DNA of 64,000 nt from Streptomyces olivaceoviridis (GCF_014650115.1 NZ_BMUI01000003.1:434001-498000); one strand, 5' to 3'. Shown: positions 1 to 8,013, numbered from the stretch's first letter. Numbers and translations: made by a program. The notes: a model not told the origin generated them from the sequence alone.

Positions 1-290
<290 letters not shown>

Positions 291-309
291 TCACCGACCC
301 GGTCCTTCG

Positions 310-336
310 TTGTCACTCTCACCTTCAGAGTGCTAA
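310..336 (-). promoter_or_regulatory. CIRCE operator 1 (HrcA site) of groEL
   Basis: Read on the + strand, TTGTCACTC, nine bases, then GAGTGCTAA. This matches the CIRCE consensus TTAGCACTC-N9-GAGTGCTAA at 16 of 18 arm positions. It lies about 130 bp before the groEL start, nearer the gene than the second copy. HrcA is the known binder of such elements. Confidence 0.75.
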
Positions 337-345
337 CGCCAATGA

Positions 346-372
346 TTAGCACTCGGCATGGTCGAGTGCAAG
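346..372 (-). promoter_or_regulatory. CIRCE operator 2 (HrcA site) of groEL
   Basis: TTAGCACTC, nine bases, GAGTGCAAG: 16 of 18 arm positions match consensus. It follows operator 1 with a 9-nt gap, so four half-sites repeat every 18 bp on one DNA face pattern. On the groEL strand the distal arm contains TTGCAC, a plausible -35 hexamer, suggesting operator and promoter overlap. Confidence 0.8.
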
Positions 373-431
373 CGCCTGGACGGGTGGGAGGCTCCCGTCA
401 GCCGCACGCGAACAGCGGAACCGGGGCACGG

Positions 432-469
432 CGAAGGGCCCGCACCCTCTGCGAGGTGCGGGCCCTTCG
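432..469 (-). terminator. Hairpin terminator after the cold-shock gene
   Basis: Perfect 15-bp inverted repeat (arms 432-446 and 455-469, loop 447-454), GC-rich, 12 nt after the cold-shock stop codon. No long U tract, as is usual in Streptomyces. Confidence 0.8.
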
Positions 470-481
470 GACAAGAAACGT

Positions 482-685
482 TCAGGCGGTGACGCGAACC
501 ATGTCGGCCTGCGGACCCTTCTGGCCCTGCGAGATCTCGAACTCGACCCGCTGGCCCTCTTCCAGGGTGCGGTAGCCGTCCATCTGAATCGCGCTGTAGT
601 GGACGAAGACGTCCGCACCACCGTCGACCGCGATGAAGCCGTACCCCTTCTCCGCGTTGAACCACTTGACGGTGCCCTGAGCCAT
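482..685 (-). CDS. CspA-family cold-shock protein
   Basis: A 67-residue single-domain RNA/single-stranded-DNA chaperone of the CspA family. The RNP1 motif ([10 protein letters not shown], near residue 13-22) and RNP2 (DVFVHYSAI, near 25-33) are intact, and the length is exactly that of the family. The start [10 protein letters not shown] is chosen over an in-frame upstream ATG at 715 because it has AGGGGAG 6-8 nt upstream and matches the family start. The gene is monocistronic, with its own terminator. A TTGCAG/TACATT promoter candidate lies about 105 nt upstream, giving the long leader often seen for cold-shock mRNAs. Confidence 0.95.
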   Translation of the reverse strand: MAQGTVKWFNAEKGYGFIAVDGGADVFVHYSAIQMDGYRTLEEGQRVEFEISQGQKGPQADMVRVTA

Positions 686-1042
686 GCCTAACTCCCCTAT
701 TACTGGCCCTTGCACAGATCCACACTTCGCGGACCCGGGTCAGACCTCACCCCCCAACTGGTCGGGGGCGTGCGCCGGAACGCGTCGACCGCGGCTGAAT
801 GTATCTGTCCAACTGCCGTCTGCAACAGGTCAATCGGACGAGAATTCTGGACGTGAGCGGTCCGGAATCTGGCGAGAATTCATCCGAATTCAGGGCAAGT
901 CGGGCCCCATAAAAGCCACAAAAGCCGCAGACAACCCGCACACTTTGGCTGCTTCTTGTCGGGCGGGCGGCATGAAATTCAGGGCCCGCGACCCGGAGAC
1001 CGGGGCCGTGTTCCCCAACTCTACCGCGCTCAATCACACAGA
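686..1042 (-). promoter_or_regulatory. Cold-shock gene leader and upstream region; no gene seen
   Basis: A non-coding stretch. On the minus strand a -35 TTGCAG (820-825) and -10 TACATT (798-803) are 16 bp apart, placing a start near 791 and a leader of about 105 nt before the cold-shock ATG. Further up (842-890) GAATTC occurs three times, an AT-richer patch of unknown role. I see no coding bias in any frame. Confidence 0.4.
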
Positions 1043-1077
1043 ATTGCCCCCTCCGCTTCTCTCACGGAGGGGGCAAT
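1043..1077 (-). terminator. Hairpin terminator after the ThiS/MoaD-like gene
   Basis: Perfect 13-bp inverted repeat (1043-1055 and 1065-1077) with a 9-nt loop, about 58 nt downstream of the sulfur-carrier stop codon. Confidence 0.75.
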
Positions 1078-1134
1078 CGGATGAACAGCCGGTAACCGCG
1101 GTTACCGAAGGTAATGTGCGGGCGGATCCGCGGC

Positions 1135-1410
1135 TCAGCCGCCGGCGACCGCCGGGATGATCGAGACGCCGGCCCCGTCGGGGGTCGTCGTGTCCAGGCC
1201 CTGTTCAAAACGGACGTCGTCGTCGTTGACGTACACGTTGACGAACCGGCGCAGCTTGCCCTGGTCGTCCAGCACGCGCGCGGCGATGCCCGTGTGGTTC
1301 TTCTCCAGGTCGGCGATGACCTCGCCGAGCGTCGTGCCCTCGGCGGCGACCTCGGCCCGCCCGCCGGTGTAGGTGCGCAGGATGGTGGGGATGCGAACGG
1401 TCACGCTCAT
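1135..1410 (-). CDS. ThiS/MoaD-family sulfur carrier protein
   Basis: A 91-residue beta-grasp sulfur carrier. It ends in the diagnostic Gly-Gly tail (PAVAGG) that becomes adenylated and then thiocarboxylated to deliver sulfide. Middle features such as VNVYVNDDDVRF are typical of the family. Its ATG overlaps the stop codon of the upstream threonine-synthase-like gene (ATGA), so the two are translationally coupled and share the SAM riboswitch. This pairing argues that the carrier feeds sulfur to that PLP enzyme rather than to thiamin or molybdopterin synthesis; no thi or moa genes are nearby. From memory, a Streptomyces pair named MetM/MetO fits this arrangement (MetO being the carrier). Partner activity is inference. 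Confidence 0.88.
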   Translation of the reverse strand: MSVTVRIPTILRTYTGGRAEVAAEGTTLGEVIADLEKNHTGIAARVLDDQGKLRRFVNVYVNDDDVRFEQGLDTTTPDGAGVSIIPAVAGG

Positions 1411-2690
1411 GCGAGGCCAGCCTCTCGGAAGGAGTCCAGGGTCGGGCGGATGGTGGCGGTGAGACCGGTCCCGGCCACCGCGTCCAGGGTCTTCAGGCCG
1501 TCGCCGGTGTTGAGGACGACCGTGGTCTTCGCCGGGTCCAGCACGCCCGCCTCCAGCAGCTTGCGGGTGACGCCGACGGTCACGCCGCCGGCGGTCTCCG
1601 CGAAGATGCCCTCGGTCCGCGCGAGCAGCTTGATCGCGTCCACGACCTCTTCGTCCGTCACGTCCTCGACGGCACCGCCGGTGCGGCGCGCGATGTCCAG
1701 GACGTACGGCCCGTCGGCCGGGTTGCCGATGGCCAGGGACTTGGCGATGGTGTTCGGCTTCTGGGGCCGTACGACGTCGTGGCCGGCCTTGAAGGCGGTG
1801 GAGACCGGGGAGCAGCCCTCGGCCTGGGCGCCGAAGATCTTGTACGGCCTGTCCTCGACCAGACCGAGCTTGATCAGCTCCTGGAGCCCCTTGTCGATCT
1901 TCGTGAGCTGGGAGCCGGAGGCGATCGGGACCACGATCTGGTCCGGCAGCCGCCAGCCGAGCTGCTCGCAGATCTCGTACGCCAGGGTCTTGGAGCCCTC
2001 CGCGTAGTACGGCCGCAGGTTGACGTTGACGAAGCCCCAGCCCTCGCCGGCCGGGTCGCCGATCAGCTCGGAGCAGAAGCGGTTCACGTCGTCGTAGTTG
2101 CCCTCGATGCCGACGAGTTCACCGCCGTAGACCGCGGCCATCACGATCTTGCCCTGCTCCAGGTCGTGCGGGATGAACACGCAGGAGCGGAAGCCGGCGC
2201 GGGCGGCGGCGGCGCCGACGGCGCCGGCCAGGTTGCCGGTCGAGGAGCAGGACAGGGTGGTGAAGCCGAAGGCGCGCGCGGCCTCCAGGGCCTGGGCCAC
2301 GACCCGGTCCTTGAAGGAGTGGGTCGGGTTGCCGGAGTCGTCCTTCACGTACAGGCCGCCGGTCACGCCCAGCTCGCGGGCCAGGTTGTCGGCCTGGACG
2401 AGCTTGGTCCAGCCCGGGTTGATGTTCGGCTTGCCGGCGACGTCCGCCGGAACCGGCAGCAGGGGCGCGTAGCGCCAGATGTTCGCGGGGCCCGCCTCGA
2501 TGCGGCGGCGCAGTTCCTCGGTGTCGTAGCCGGAGAAGTCGTAGGCGATCTCCAGCGGGCCGAAGCACTCCTCGCAGGCGAAGACCGGGCCGAGCGGCAC
2601 CCGGTGACCGCACTCGCGACAGCTCAGGGCCGCGGCGGGGCCGAGGTCGACGGTGGATTCGCTGGTGGTGGCAACTGTCTGCACAGCCAT
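1407..2690 (-). CDS. Threonine-synthase-like PLP enzyme, candidate homocysteine synthase (MetM-type)
   Basis: A 427-residue fold-type II PLP enzyme of the threonine synthase family, whose members act on O-phosphohomoserine. An N-terminal zinc ribbon is visible (Cys24, Cys27, Cys39, Cys42), then the PLP-lysine motif SGNPTHSFKDR and a phosphate-binding loop SCSSTGNLAGAVGA. The name by homology is ThrC, but the gene has a SAM riboswitch in its leader and is coupled to a sulfur carrier. That combination fits methionine synthesis (O-phosphohomoserine plus carrier thiocarboxylate to homocysteine) better than threonine synthesis. I chose the ATG at 2690 because the family starts there and an AGGAGAAAGG element lies upstream; a GTG at 2723 in frame would sit inside the riboswitch stem. 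Confidence 0.85.
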   Translation of the reverse strand: MAVQTVATTSESTVDLGPAAALSCRECGHRVPLGPVFACEECFGPLEIAYDFSGYDTEELRRRIEAGPANIWRYAPLLPVPADVAGKPNINPGWTKLVQADNLARELGVTGGLYVKDDSGNPTHSFKDRVVAQALEAARAFGFTTLSCSSTGNLAGAVGAAAARAGFRSCVFIPHDLEQGKIVMAAVYGGELVGIEGNYDDVNRFCSELIGDPAGEGWGFVNVNLRPYYAEGSKTLAYEICEQLGWRLPDQIVVPIASGSQLTKIDKGLQELIKLGLVEDRPYKIFGAQAEGCSPVSTAFKAGHDVVRPQKPNTIAKSLAIGNPADGPYVLDIARRTGGAVEDVTDEEVVDAIKLLARTEGIFAETAGGVTVGVTRKLLEAGVLDPAKTTVVLNTGDGLKTLDAVAGTGLTATIRPTLDSFREAGLA

Positions 2691-2725
2691 GGAGGCGAGG
2701 CCCTTTCTCCTCATCTTCCTCACGA

Positions 2726-2854
2726 CGCATCTCGCCGTGAGACGGAATTGGCACCTTCCCTGGCCGTGAGCCTCGCGCGAACGAGTCCGGTCAGGGGGGT
2801 TGCCGGGGCTTCACCGGGCCGTGTCCCTCTGCCCCTCTGGATGAGCGGTATGCG
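2726..2854 (-). ncRNA. SAM-I (S-box) riboswitch aptamer upstream of the threonine-synthase-like gene
   Basis: On the minus strand the hallmark S-box segments appear in order: CCAGAGGGGCAGAGGGA (P2 kink-turn side), GGTGAAGCCCCGGCAACC (complement of 2799-2816), and AAGGTGCCAATTCC (complement of 2744-2757). Closing helix P1 can form between CGCAT (complement of 2850-2854) and ATGCG (complement of 2726-2730). SAM binding normally turns the downstream gene off. The expression platform is short, and GGAG near 2711 could pair with CTCC just before the ATG, which suggests translational control; that last step is inference. Confidence 0.9.
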
Positions 2855-2978
2855 GTTGTAGAACGCACCCGACCCCCGACATGCGATGGTCATCGGCGTT
2901 GTTCAAGACTGTAACCGACGGCCGGGACAGTTGAGATAGTCGTCCGAACCGCGAGACAAGAGTGAGGAGCCACAGACT

Positions 2979-3923
2979 GTGCTGGAAGAAGTCGAGCGCT
3001 GGCTGACCACCCGGTCCTGGTCCGTGGCCGATCGTCCGCTGCACCAGATCCTCGCCGCGAAGCAGCGCACGGGCCAGACCGTCAGCGTCGTCCTGCCCGC
3101 GCTCAACGAGGAGGAGACCGTCGGCGACATCGTCGAGGTCATCCGGCACGACCTCGTGGAGCAGGTGCCGCTCGTCGACGAGATCGTCGTCGTCGACTCG
3201 GGCTCCACCGACCGCACCTCCCAGGTCGCCGCGCGCGCGGGCGCCCGGGTCGTCCACCGGGACGCCATCCTGCCGCGCGTCCCGGCCGTCCCCGGCAAGG
3301 GCGAGGTGCTGTGGCGGTCGCTGCTGGTGACCGGCGGGGACATCGTCTGCTTCATCGACGCGGACCTCAAGGAGTTCTCCTCCGACTTCGTCTCCGGGAT
3401 CGTCGGCCCGCTGCTCACCGAGCCGGACGTCGACCTGGTCAAGGCGATGTACGACCGTCCGCTCGGCGGCAGTGCCGGGCAGGGCGGCCGGGTCACCGAA
3501 CTCATGGCCCGTCCGTTGCTGAACATGCACTGGCCGCGGCTGGCCGGGTTCGTGCAGCCGCTGGGCGGCGAGTACGCGGCCCGCCGCACGCTGCTGGAAC
3601 AGCTGCCGTTCCCCGTCGGCTACGGCGTGGAGCTGGGCATGCTGGTGGACGCGCTGCACCTGGTGGGCCTGGACGCGCTGGCCCAGGTCGACGTGGGCGT
3701 GCGCAGGCACCGGCACCAGGACGGGCAGGCGCTCGGCCGGATGGCCGCCGCGATCTACCGCACCGCCCAGCTCCGGCTGGCCCGCGGCCATCTGATCCGG
3801 CCCGCCCTGACCCAGTTCGAGCGGGGGGAGGCCGGGTTCGAGCCGCGCACCTACTCGGTGGACACCGAGGAACGGCCGCCCATGGTGGAGATCGCGGAGT
3901 ACGCCGAACGGAAGGTGGCCTGA
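2979..3923 (+). CDS. gpgS: Glucosyl-3-phosphoglycerate synthase
   Basis: A 314-residue GT-A glycosyltransferase (family GT81) that joins glucose from an NDP-glucose to 3-phosphoglycerate, the first step to glucosylglycerate, a compatible solute and precursor of methylated polysaccharides in actinobacteria. Visible: VVLPALNEEETVGD near residue 38, VDSGSTDRTS near 70, and the metal-binding CFIDADLKEF near 124. Length matches the family. It starts at a GTG with GAGGAG 10 nt upstream. It sits just before otsA, so two osmolyte genes adjoin; the 75-nt gap containing a separate otsA promoter suggests they are independent transcripts. Confidence 0.9.
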   Translation: MLEEVERWLTTRSWSVADRPLHQILAAKQRTGQTVSVVLPALNEEETVGDIVEVIRHDLVEQVPLVDEIVVVDSGSTDRTSQVAARAGARVVHRDAILPRVPAVPGKGEVLWRSLLVTGGDIVCFIDADLKEFSSDFVSGIVGPLLTEPDVDLVKAMYDRPLGGSAGQGGRVTELMARPLLNMHWPRLAGFVQPLGGEYAARRTLLEQLPFPVGYGVELGMLVDALHLVGLDALAQVDVGVRRHRHQDGQALGRMAAAIYRTAQLRLARGHLIRPALTQFERGEAGFEPRTYSVDTEERPPMVEIAEYAERKVA

Positions 3924-3998
3924 ACGGGCCGTATACGGTCGGCCCCCCGGGGCGGGCCGTACGTTTGAGCGGTTCGGGGCCGGGCTAGGTTGAGGCGT

Positions 3999-5438
3999 AT
4001 GGCTTCCACGCTCGATGCTGCGCAAAAGGCTCAGGTGCTGGTCGCGTCGAACCGCGGCCCGGTCTCCTATCAGGTGGGCGAGGACGGCTCGCTGCACGCC
4101 CGGCGGGGCGGCGGCGGGCTGGTCTCGGGACTGTCCGCCATCGGGTCCGACGCGGACTCGGTGTGGGTGTGCGCCGCGCTCGGCGACGGCGACCGGGCGG
4201 CCGTCCGGCGCGCGGACGGCGGGCTGCTGCCGGCCGAGGAGACCGGCGGGCAGCGGGTGCGGATGCTCGACATCGACGCGACCGTGCACGCCGAGGCGTA
4301 CAACGGCATCGCCAACTCGGTGCTCTGGTTCGTCCACCACATGCTGTACCAGACCCCGCTGGAACCGGTCTTCGACGCCGGCTTCCGGCGGCAGTGGGCG
4401 TCGTACGAGGCCTACAACCGGGCGTTCGCCGAGGCGCTGGCCGAGGAGGCGGCCGAGGGCGCGGCCGTGCTGATCCAGGACTACCACCTGGCCCTGGCCC
4501 CGCGGATGCTCCGGCAGCTCCGGCCCGACCTGCGCATCGGCCACTTCTCGCACACCCCGTGGGCGCCGCCGGACTACTTCCGGCTCCTCCCCGACGACAT
4601 CGCGGCCGAGCTGCTCAGCGGCATCCTGGGCGCGGACCGGGCGGCGTTCCTCACCCGGCGGTGGGCGGACGCGTTCACGGACTGCTGCCACGCGGTGCTC
4701 GGGCCCGGTATCCCCTCCGGCACCCGGATCGGGGTGCACGGGCTGGGCGCGGACGCGGACTTCCTGCGCGAGCGGGCGCACGAGCCGGACGTGGACGAGC
4801 GGATGGCGGCGCTGCGGGCGGAGATCGGAGCGGACCGGAAGACGATCGTCCGGGTGGACCGGACCGAGCTGTCCAAGAACATCGTGCGCGGGCTGCTGGC
4901 GTACGAGCAGCTGCTGGAGGACCACCCGGAGTGGCGGGAGAAGGTCGTCCACGTGGCCTTCGCCTACCCGTCCCGGCAGGACCTCGCCGTGTACCGCGAG
5001 TACACCGCGCAGGTGCGGCAGGTCGCGGACGAGATCAACGAGCGGTTCGGCACGCCCGGCTGGACCCCGGTCGTGCTGCACGTGAAGGACGACTTCGCCC
5101 GCTCCCTGGCCGCGTACCGGCTGGCCGACGTGGCGCTCGTGAACCCCATCCGGGACGGCATGAACCTGGTCGCCAAGGAGGTCCCGGTCGTCTCCGACGG
5201 GGGCTGCGCGCTGGTGCTGTCGCGGGAGGCGGGGGCGTACGAGGAGCTGGGCGAGGACGCCTTCGTGGTGAACCCGTACGACATCGCGGGCACGGCGCGG
5301 GCCCTGCACGAGGCGCTGACCCTGCCGGCGGACGCGCGGGCGGAACGCTCGAAGCGACTGGCCGCCGCCGCGACCGCGCTGCCGCCGGCCCGGTGGTTCC
5401 TCGATCAGCTGGCGGCGCTGGACCCCCGGCCGAGCTGA
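3999..5438 (+). CDS. otsA: Trehalose-6-phosphate synthase
   Basis: A 479-residue GT20 enzyme making trehalose 6-phosphate from UDP/GDP-glucose and glucose 6-phosphate. The glycine-rich donor loop SNRGPVSY with GGGGLVSGL, the QDYHLALAPRML segment, FSHTPWAPPD and the C-terminal NPIRDGMNLVAKE are all present. A TAGGTT box (3986-3991) lies 7 nt before the ATG, the spacing of a leaderless transcript, and no good ribosome site is seen. It overlaps the convergent phosphatase gene otsB by 34 nt, so the two steps of the pathway face each other rather than forming an operon. Confidence 0.95.
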   Translation: MASTLDAAQKAQVLVASNRGPVSYQVGEDGSLHARRGGGGLVSGLSAIGSDADSVWVCAALGDGDRAAVRRADGGLLPAEETGGQRVRMLDIDATVHAEAYNGIANSVLWFVHHMLYQTPLEPVFDAGFRRQWASYEAYNRAFAEALAEEAAEGAAVLIQDYHLALAPRMLRQLRPDLRIGHFSHTPWAPPDYFRLLPDDIAAELLSGILGADRAAFLTRRWADAFTDCCHAVLGPGIPSGTRIGVHGLGADADFLRERAHEPDVDERMAALRAEIGADRKTIVRVDRTELSKNIVRGLLAYEQLLEDHPEWREKVVHVAFAYPSRQDLAVYREYTAQVRQVADEINERFGTPGWTPVVLHVKDDFARSLAAYRLADVALVNPIRDGMNLVAKEVPVVSDGGCALVLSREAGAYEELGEDAFVVNPYDIAGTARALHEALTLPADARAERSKRLAAAATALPPARWFLDQLAALDPRPS

Positions 5439-6268
5439 GCGGCCAGCGCCCGGAGCAGGCCCACGACTCCCTGCGGGCCGTCGACCACCAGGTCGGCCCG
5501 GTCCGCGAGTTCCGTGACCTCCGTGCTGCCGCTGCACACCAGCAGGCCGGGGACGCCGCCCGCGCGGAGCTTCTCGACCGCGGCGAAGGCGGGGAGGTCG
5601 CCCAGGTCGTCGCCGGCGTAGACGACACAGCCGGCGTGGACGGCGCGGGCGTGGTCGAGGAGGGCCACGCCCTTGTCCATGCCCGGTGGGCGCAGCTCCA
5701 GGACCATGCGGCCGGGCTCGACGATCAGGCCGTGCCGGGTGGCGAGGTCGGCGAGCGGGGCGCGCAGGGCCTCGAACGCGGCCTGCGGGTCGGGGGCGCG
5801 GCGGGTGTGCACCGCCAGCGCCCGGCCCTTCTCCTCGATCCACGTGCCCTCCCCCGCTCCGGCGCGCTCCAGCAGGCCCGGCAGTTCGGCGCGGACGGCG
5901 GCCACGCCGGGGTGCGGGGGCGGCGCGGTGACCTCGCCGGTGGCCGCGTCCCAGCGCTCGGCGCCGTAGTGGCCGAGGACGGTGAGGTGCTCCAGGCCGG
6001 GGACGCCGACGAAGCCGCCGTAGCGGACCGCGACCTCGGGCGGGCGGCCGGTGATCACGGCGACGGAGGCGATCCCGGGGGCGAGGGCGGCGAGGGCGGG
6101 TACGGCCCCGGGGTGGGCGCGGGCCTGCTCGGGGTCGGCGACGATCGGGGCCAGCGTGCCGTCGAAGTCCAGGCCGATCAGGGCGGTGCGGGGCTGCGCG
6201 AGCAGGGCGGCGAGGCCGTCCTGGCCGGCTTGGGTGCGCGGGGTCGGCAGAGCGTCCATAGCGTCCAT
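5405..6268 (-). CDS. otsB: Trehalose-6-phosphate phosphatase
   Basis: A 287-residue HAD-superfamily phosphatase releasing trehalose from trehalose 6-phosphate. HAD motif I is LDFDGTLAPI (nucleophile Asp first), motif II VAVITGRP, and the C-terminal acidic motif YAGDDLGDLPAF; the lysine motif is PPGMDKGVAL. The ATG at 6268 is preceded by TAGTGT 6 nt upstream, which fits a leaderless mRNA and fixes the start. The 3' end overlaps the end of otsA by 34 nt on the opposite strand, so antisense pairing between the two mRNAs is possible. Confidence 0.95.
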   Translation of the reverse strand: MDAMDALPTPRTQAGQDGLAALLAQPRTALIGLDFDGTLAPIVADPEQARAHPGAVPALAALAPGIASVAVITGRPPEVAVRYGGFVGVPGLEHLTVLGHYGAERWDAATGEVTAPPPHPGVAAVRAELPGLLERAGAGEGTWIEEKGRALAVHTRRAPDPQAAFEALRAPLADLATRHGLIVEPGRMVLELRPPGMDKGVALLDHARAVHAGCVVYAGDDLGDLPAFAAVEKLRAGGVPGLLVCSGSTEVTELADRADLVVDGPQGVVGLLRALAAQLGRGSSAAS

Positions 6269-6360
6269 ACCGCGACACTATCCAGCTCCGGGTGCCTCAC
6301 GCCTGGGGTTCCGGCGCCGCACGTCCCGAAAGCCCGGTCGGCTGAGGAGCGCGCGGGGAC

Positions 6361-6585
6361 TCAGCGTTCCGCGCGTCTCGTCTCGCGGATCCGGCGCAGG
6401 CGGTTGACCGTCACCGGGTCGTGGGCCAGGGCCCGCTCGTCGTCCAGGAGGGCGTTGAGGAGCTGGTAGTAGCGGACGGGGGACAGGTCCAGCTCCTCGC
6501 GTATCGCGCGTTCCTTCGCGCCGGGGCCGGGGAAGGCCCGGCGCTCCAGCGCGAGGATCGCCTTCTCGCGGGTGCCCAGTTCCAT
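6361..6585 (-). CDS. DUF3263 small predicted DNA-binding protein
   Basis: A 74-residue protein of the DUF3263 type found throughout actinobacteria. It is all-helical in appearance, with a helix-turn-helix-like stretch (ERAIREELDLSPVRYYQLLNA) in the middle, positively charged at the C-terminus. A small DNA-binding regulator is the usual guess but no target is known to me. The start METGTREK-like segment (MELGTREKAIL) is supported by TACCGT 7 nt upstream of the ATG, which suggests a leaderless transcript. It lies between otsB and the sugar-binding lipoprotein, all on the same strand. Confidence 0.8.
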   Translation of the reverse strand: MELGTREKAILALERRAFPGPGAKERAIREELDLSPVRYYQLLNALLDDERALAHDPVTVNRLRRIRETRRAER

Positions 6586-6621
6586 GCCTGCCACGGTAGC
6601 GGGGGGCACCGACAGCGCCGC

Positions 6622-7905
6622 TCAGCTCGCGCTGCTGCTGTCGGCCGCCATGGCCGTCGACTGCAAGCGGGTCAGGACGCCGGCGGGGCTGCCGCCGGGG
6701 GCGAGCGCCTGGCCGATGTTCTGCTTCACGGCCGCGCTGACCGCCGCCCAGGAGGTCTTGCCGACGGGGTACAGCTCCGAGGTCGGCAGCTGCTCCAGGA
6801 AGGGGCGCAGGGCCTTGTCGGCGGCGGCGTCCGACGCCGCCATGGTGTTGGACGCGGAGCTGGTGACCGGCAGCAGCCCGTACTTCCGGGAGAAGTCGAG
6901 GACGTTCTTCTCGCTGTAGGCGAAGTCGAGGAAGCCGCCGATCTGCTCGGCGTGCCCGTTCTGCTTGAAGCCCATCATCCAGTCGGCGACGCCCATGGAG
7001 GCCCTGGCCCTGCCGGTGCGGCCCGGCATCGGCACCGTGCCGAACTCCACGCCCTTCCTGGCCGCCTGCTGGATGAGCGTGGGGTGCCCGTTGACCATGC
7101 CGACCTGGCCGTCGGCGAACGCGGCGAACGCGGCGGCGCGGTTGAGCTTGCCCGGGGCGACCGGGCCGGTCAGGCCCTTGTCGACCAGCTCGTCCTTGAG
7201 CCAGGTGAAGGTCTCGACGTTCGTGGCGGAGTCGATGGTGTAGGTGCCGACGTCGTCGGTGTAGCCGCTGCCGCCGTTGCCGCCGCCGAGCAGCCACTGC
7301 ATGGTCTCGGCCTGGGCCTCCTCGGGGCCGAGCGGCAGCGCGTACGGGTACTTCACGCCCTCCGTCTTGAGCGCCGTGGCGTCGGCGGCCAGCTCGTCCC
7401 AGGTGGTGGGCGGAGCGAGGTGGGCCTTGGCGAACAGGGTCTTGTTGTAGAAGAGCACGCGCGTGGAGGCGGCGAACGGGATGCCGTACTGCGTGTGCTT
7501 CCACTGGCCGGCGTCGGAGAGCGGGGAGAGGAAGTCCGCCTGGGTGCGTATGGAGAGCAGGTCGGAGACCGGGTAGAGCTTGCCGGCGGCGGCGTAGTCG
7601 GCGTAGGCGCCGATCTGGGCCATGTCCGGGGCGTGGCCGGCGTCGACCATCTCCTTGACCTTGCGGTCGACGTCGTTCCAGGAGTAGACGCTGACCTCGA
7701 CCTTCACGTCCGAGTGCTGCTTCTCGTACTCCTTGGCCAGGGCGTCCCAGTACTTCCGGGAGCTGTTGGCGGCGGAGTCGCCGTAGTCGGCGGCGACGAG
7801 CCTGAGGGTCACGTCGGAGGAGCCCGTGCTCCCGCAGCCGCCGAGGACCGCCGTCATGCCCAGTGCGGACACCACCGCGATCGTTCCTGCCGTACGCCGA
7901 CGCAC
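6622..7905 (-). CDS. ABC sugar-transport substrate-binding lipoprotein
   Basis: A 427-residue extracellular solute-binding protein of family 1. The N-terminus carries RRR, a hydrophobic segment and a lipobox LGGC, so it is a membrane-anchored lipoprotein. The mature part shows the usual two-lobe pattern (PDMAQIGAYADYAAAG, FYNKTLFAKAHLAPPTTWDEL). I start it at the GTG at 7905, with GGGG 8 nt upstream. No permease or ATPase adjoins it, so it is an orphan binding protein; MsiK at 32.3 kb is the likely kind of ATPase partner. It is divergent from nagK across a 108-nt region holding two DasR-type sites, which suggests an aminosugar or chito-oligosaccharide ligand. Confidence 0.88.
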   Translation of the reverse strand: MRRRTAGTIAVVSALGMTAVLGGCGSTGSSDVTLRLVAADYGDSAANSSRKYWDALAKEYEKQHSDVKVEVSVYSWNDVDRKVKEMVDAGHAPDMAQIGAYADYAAAGKLYPVSDLLSIRTQADFLSPLSDAGQWKHTQYGIPFAASTRVLFYNKTLFAKAHLAPPTTWDELAADATALKTEGVKYPYALPLGPEEAQAETMQWLLGGGNGGSGYTDDVGTYTIDSATNVETFTWLKDELVDKGLTGPVAPGKLNRAAAFAAFADGQVGMVNGHPTLIQQAARKGVEFGTVPMPGRTGRARASMGVADWMMGFKQNGHAEQIGGFLDFAYSEKNVLDFSRKYGLLPVTSSASNTMAASDAAADKALRPFLEQLPTSELYPVGKTSWAAVSAAVKQNIGQALAPGGSPAGVLTRLQSTAMAADSSSAS

Positions 7906-7952
7906 GTTCAAAGCCCCAACCCTGTTGTGTGACGGTTCAATATGTGGACACG

Positions 7953-7986
7953 TAAGGTCTACACCACGTGAGTGGACTAGACCTCT
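7953..7986. promoter_or_regulatory. Tandem DasR operators (dre) between the binding-protein gene and nagK
   Basis: Two sites 18 bp apart centre to centre. Site B (7971-7986, AGTGGACTAGACCTCT) matches the dre palindrome AGTGGTCTAGACCACT at 14 of 16 positions. Site A (7953-7968) has the core GGTCTAcACCA and matches at about 10 of 16. DasR is the GntR regulator that releases DNA on binding glucosamine 6-phosphate; nagKA is an established DasR target. The position could control both divergent genes. Confidence 0.8.
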
Positions 7987-8013
7987 CATGGGTGGGAGGG
8001 TCACACTAGCCCC

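Noticed and set aside
328..354. Inverted GAGTGCTAA-N9-TTAGCACTC as a third operator
   Set aside because: It is the inside-out arrangement made by the inner halves of the two canonical CIRCE elements, not an independent site.
1135..1410. Thiamin-biosynthesis ThiS as the annotation
   Set aside because: No thi genes are adjacent, and the coupling to a riboswitch-controlled PLP enzyme points to another sulfur acceptor.
2811..6278. A 1155-codon open frame on the minus strand opposite gpgS, otsA and other genes
   Set aside because: GC-rich streptomycete DNA gives long antisense frames; this one is Arg/Pro/Gly-rich without domains and lies opposite well-supported genes. The same applies to long frames at 21005-23305, 4163-6469 and 47858-50149.
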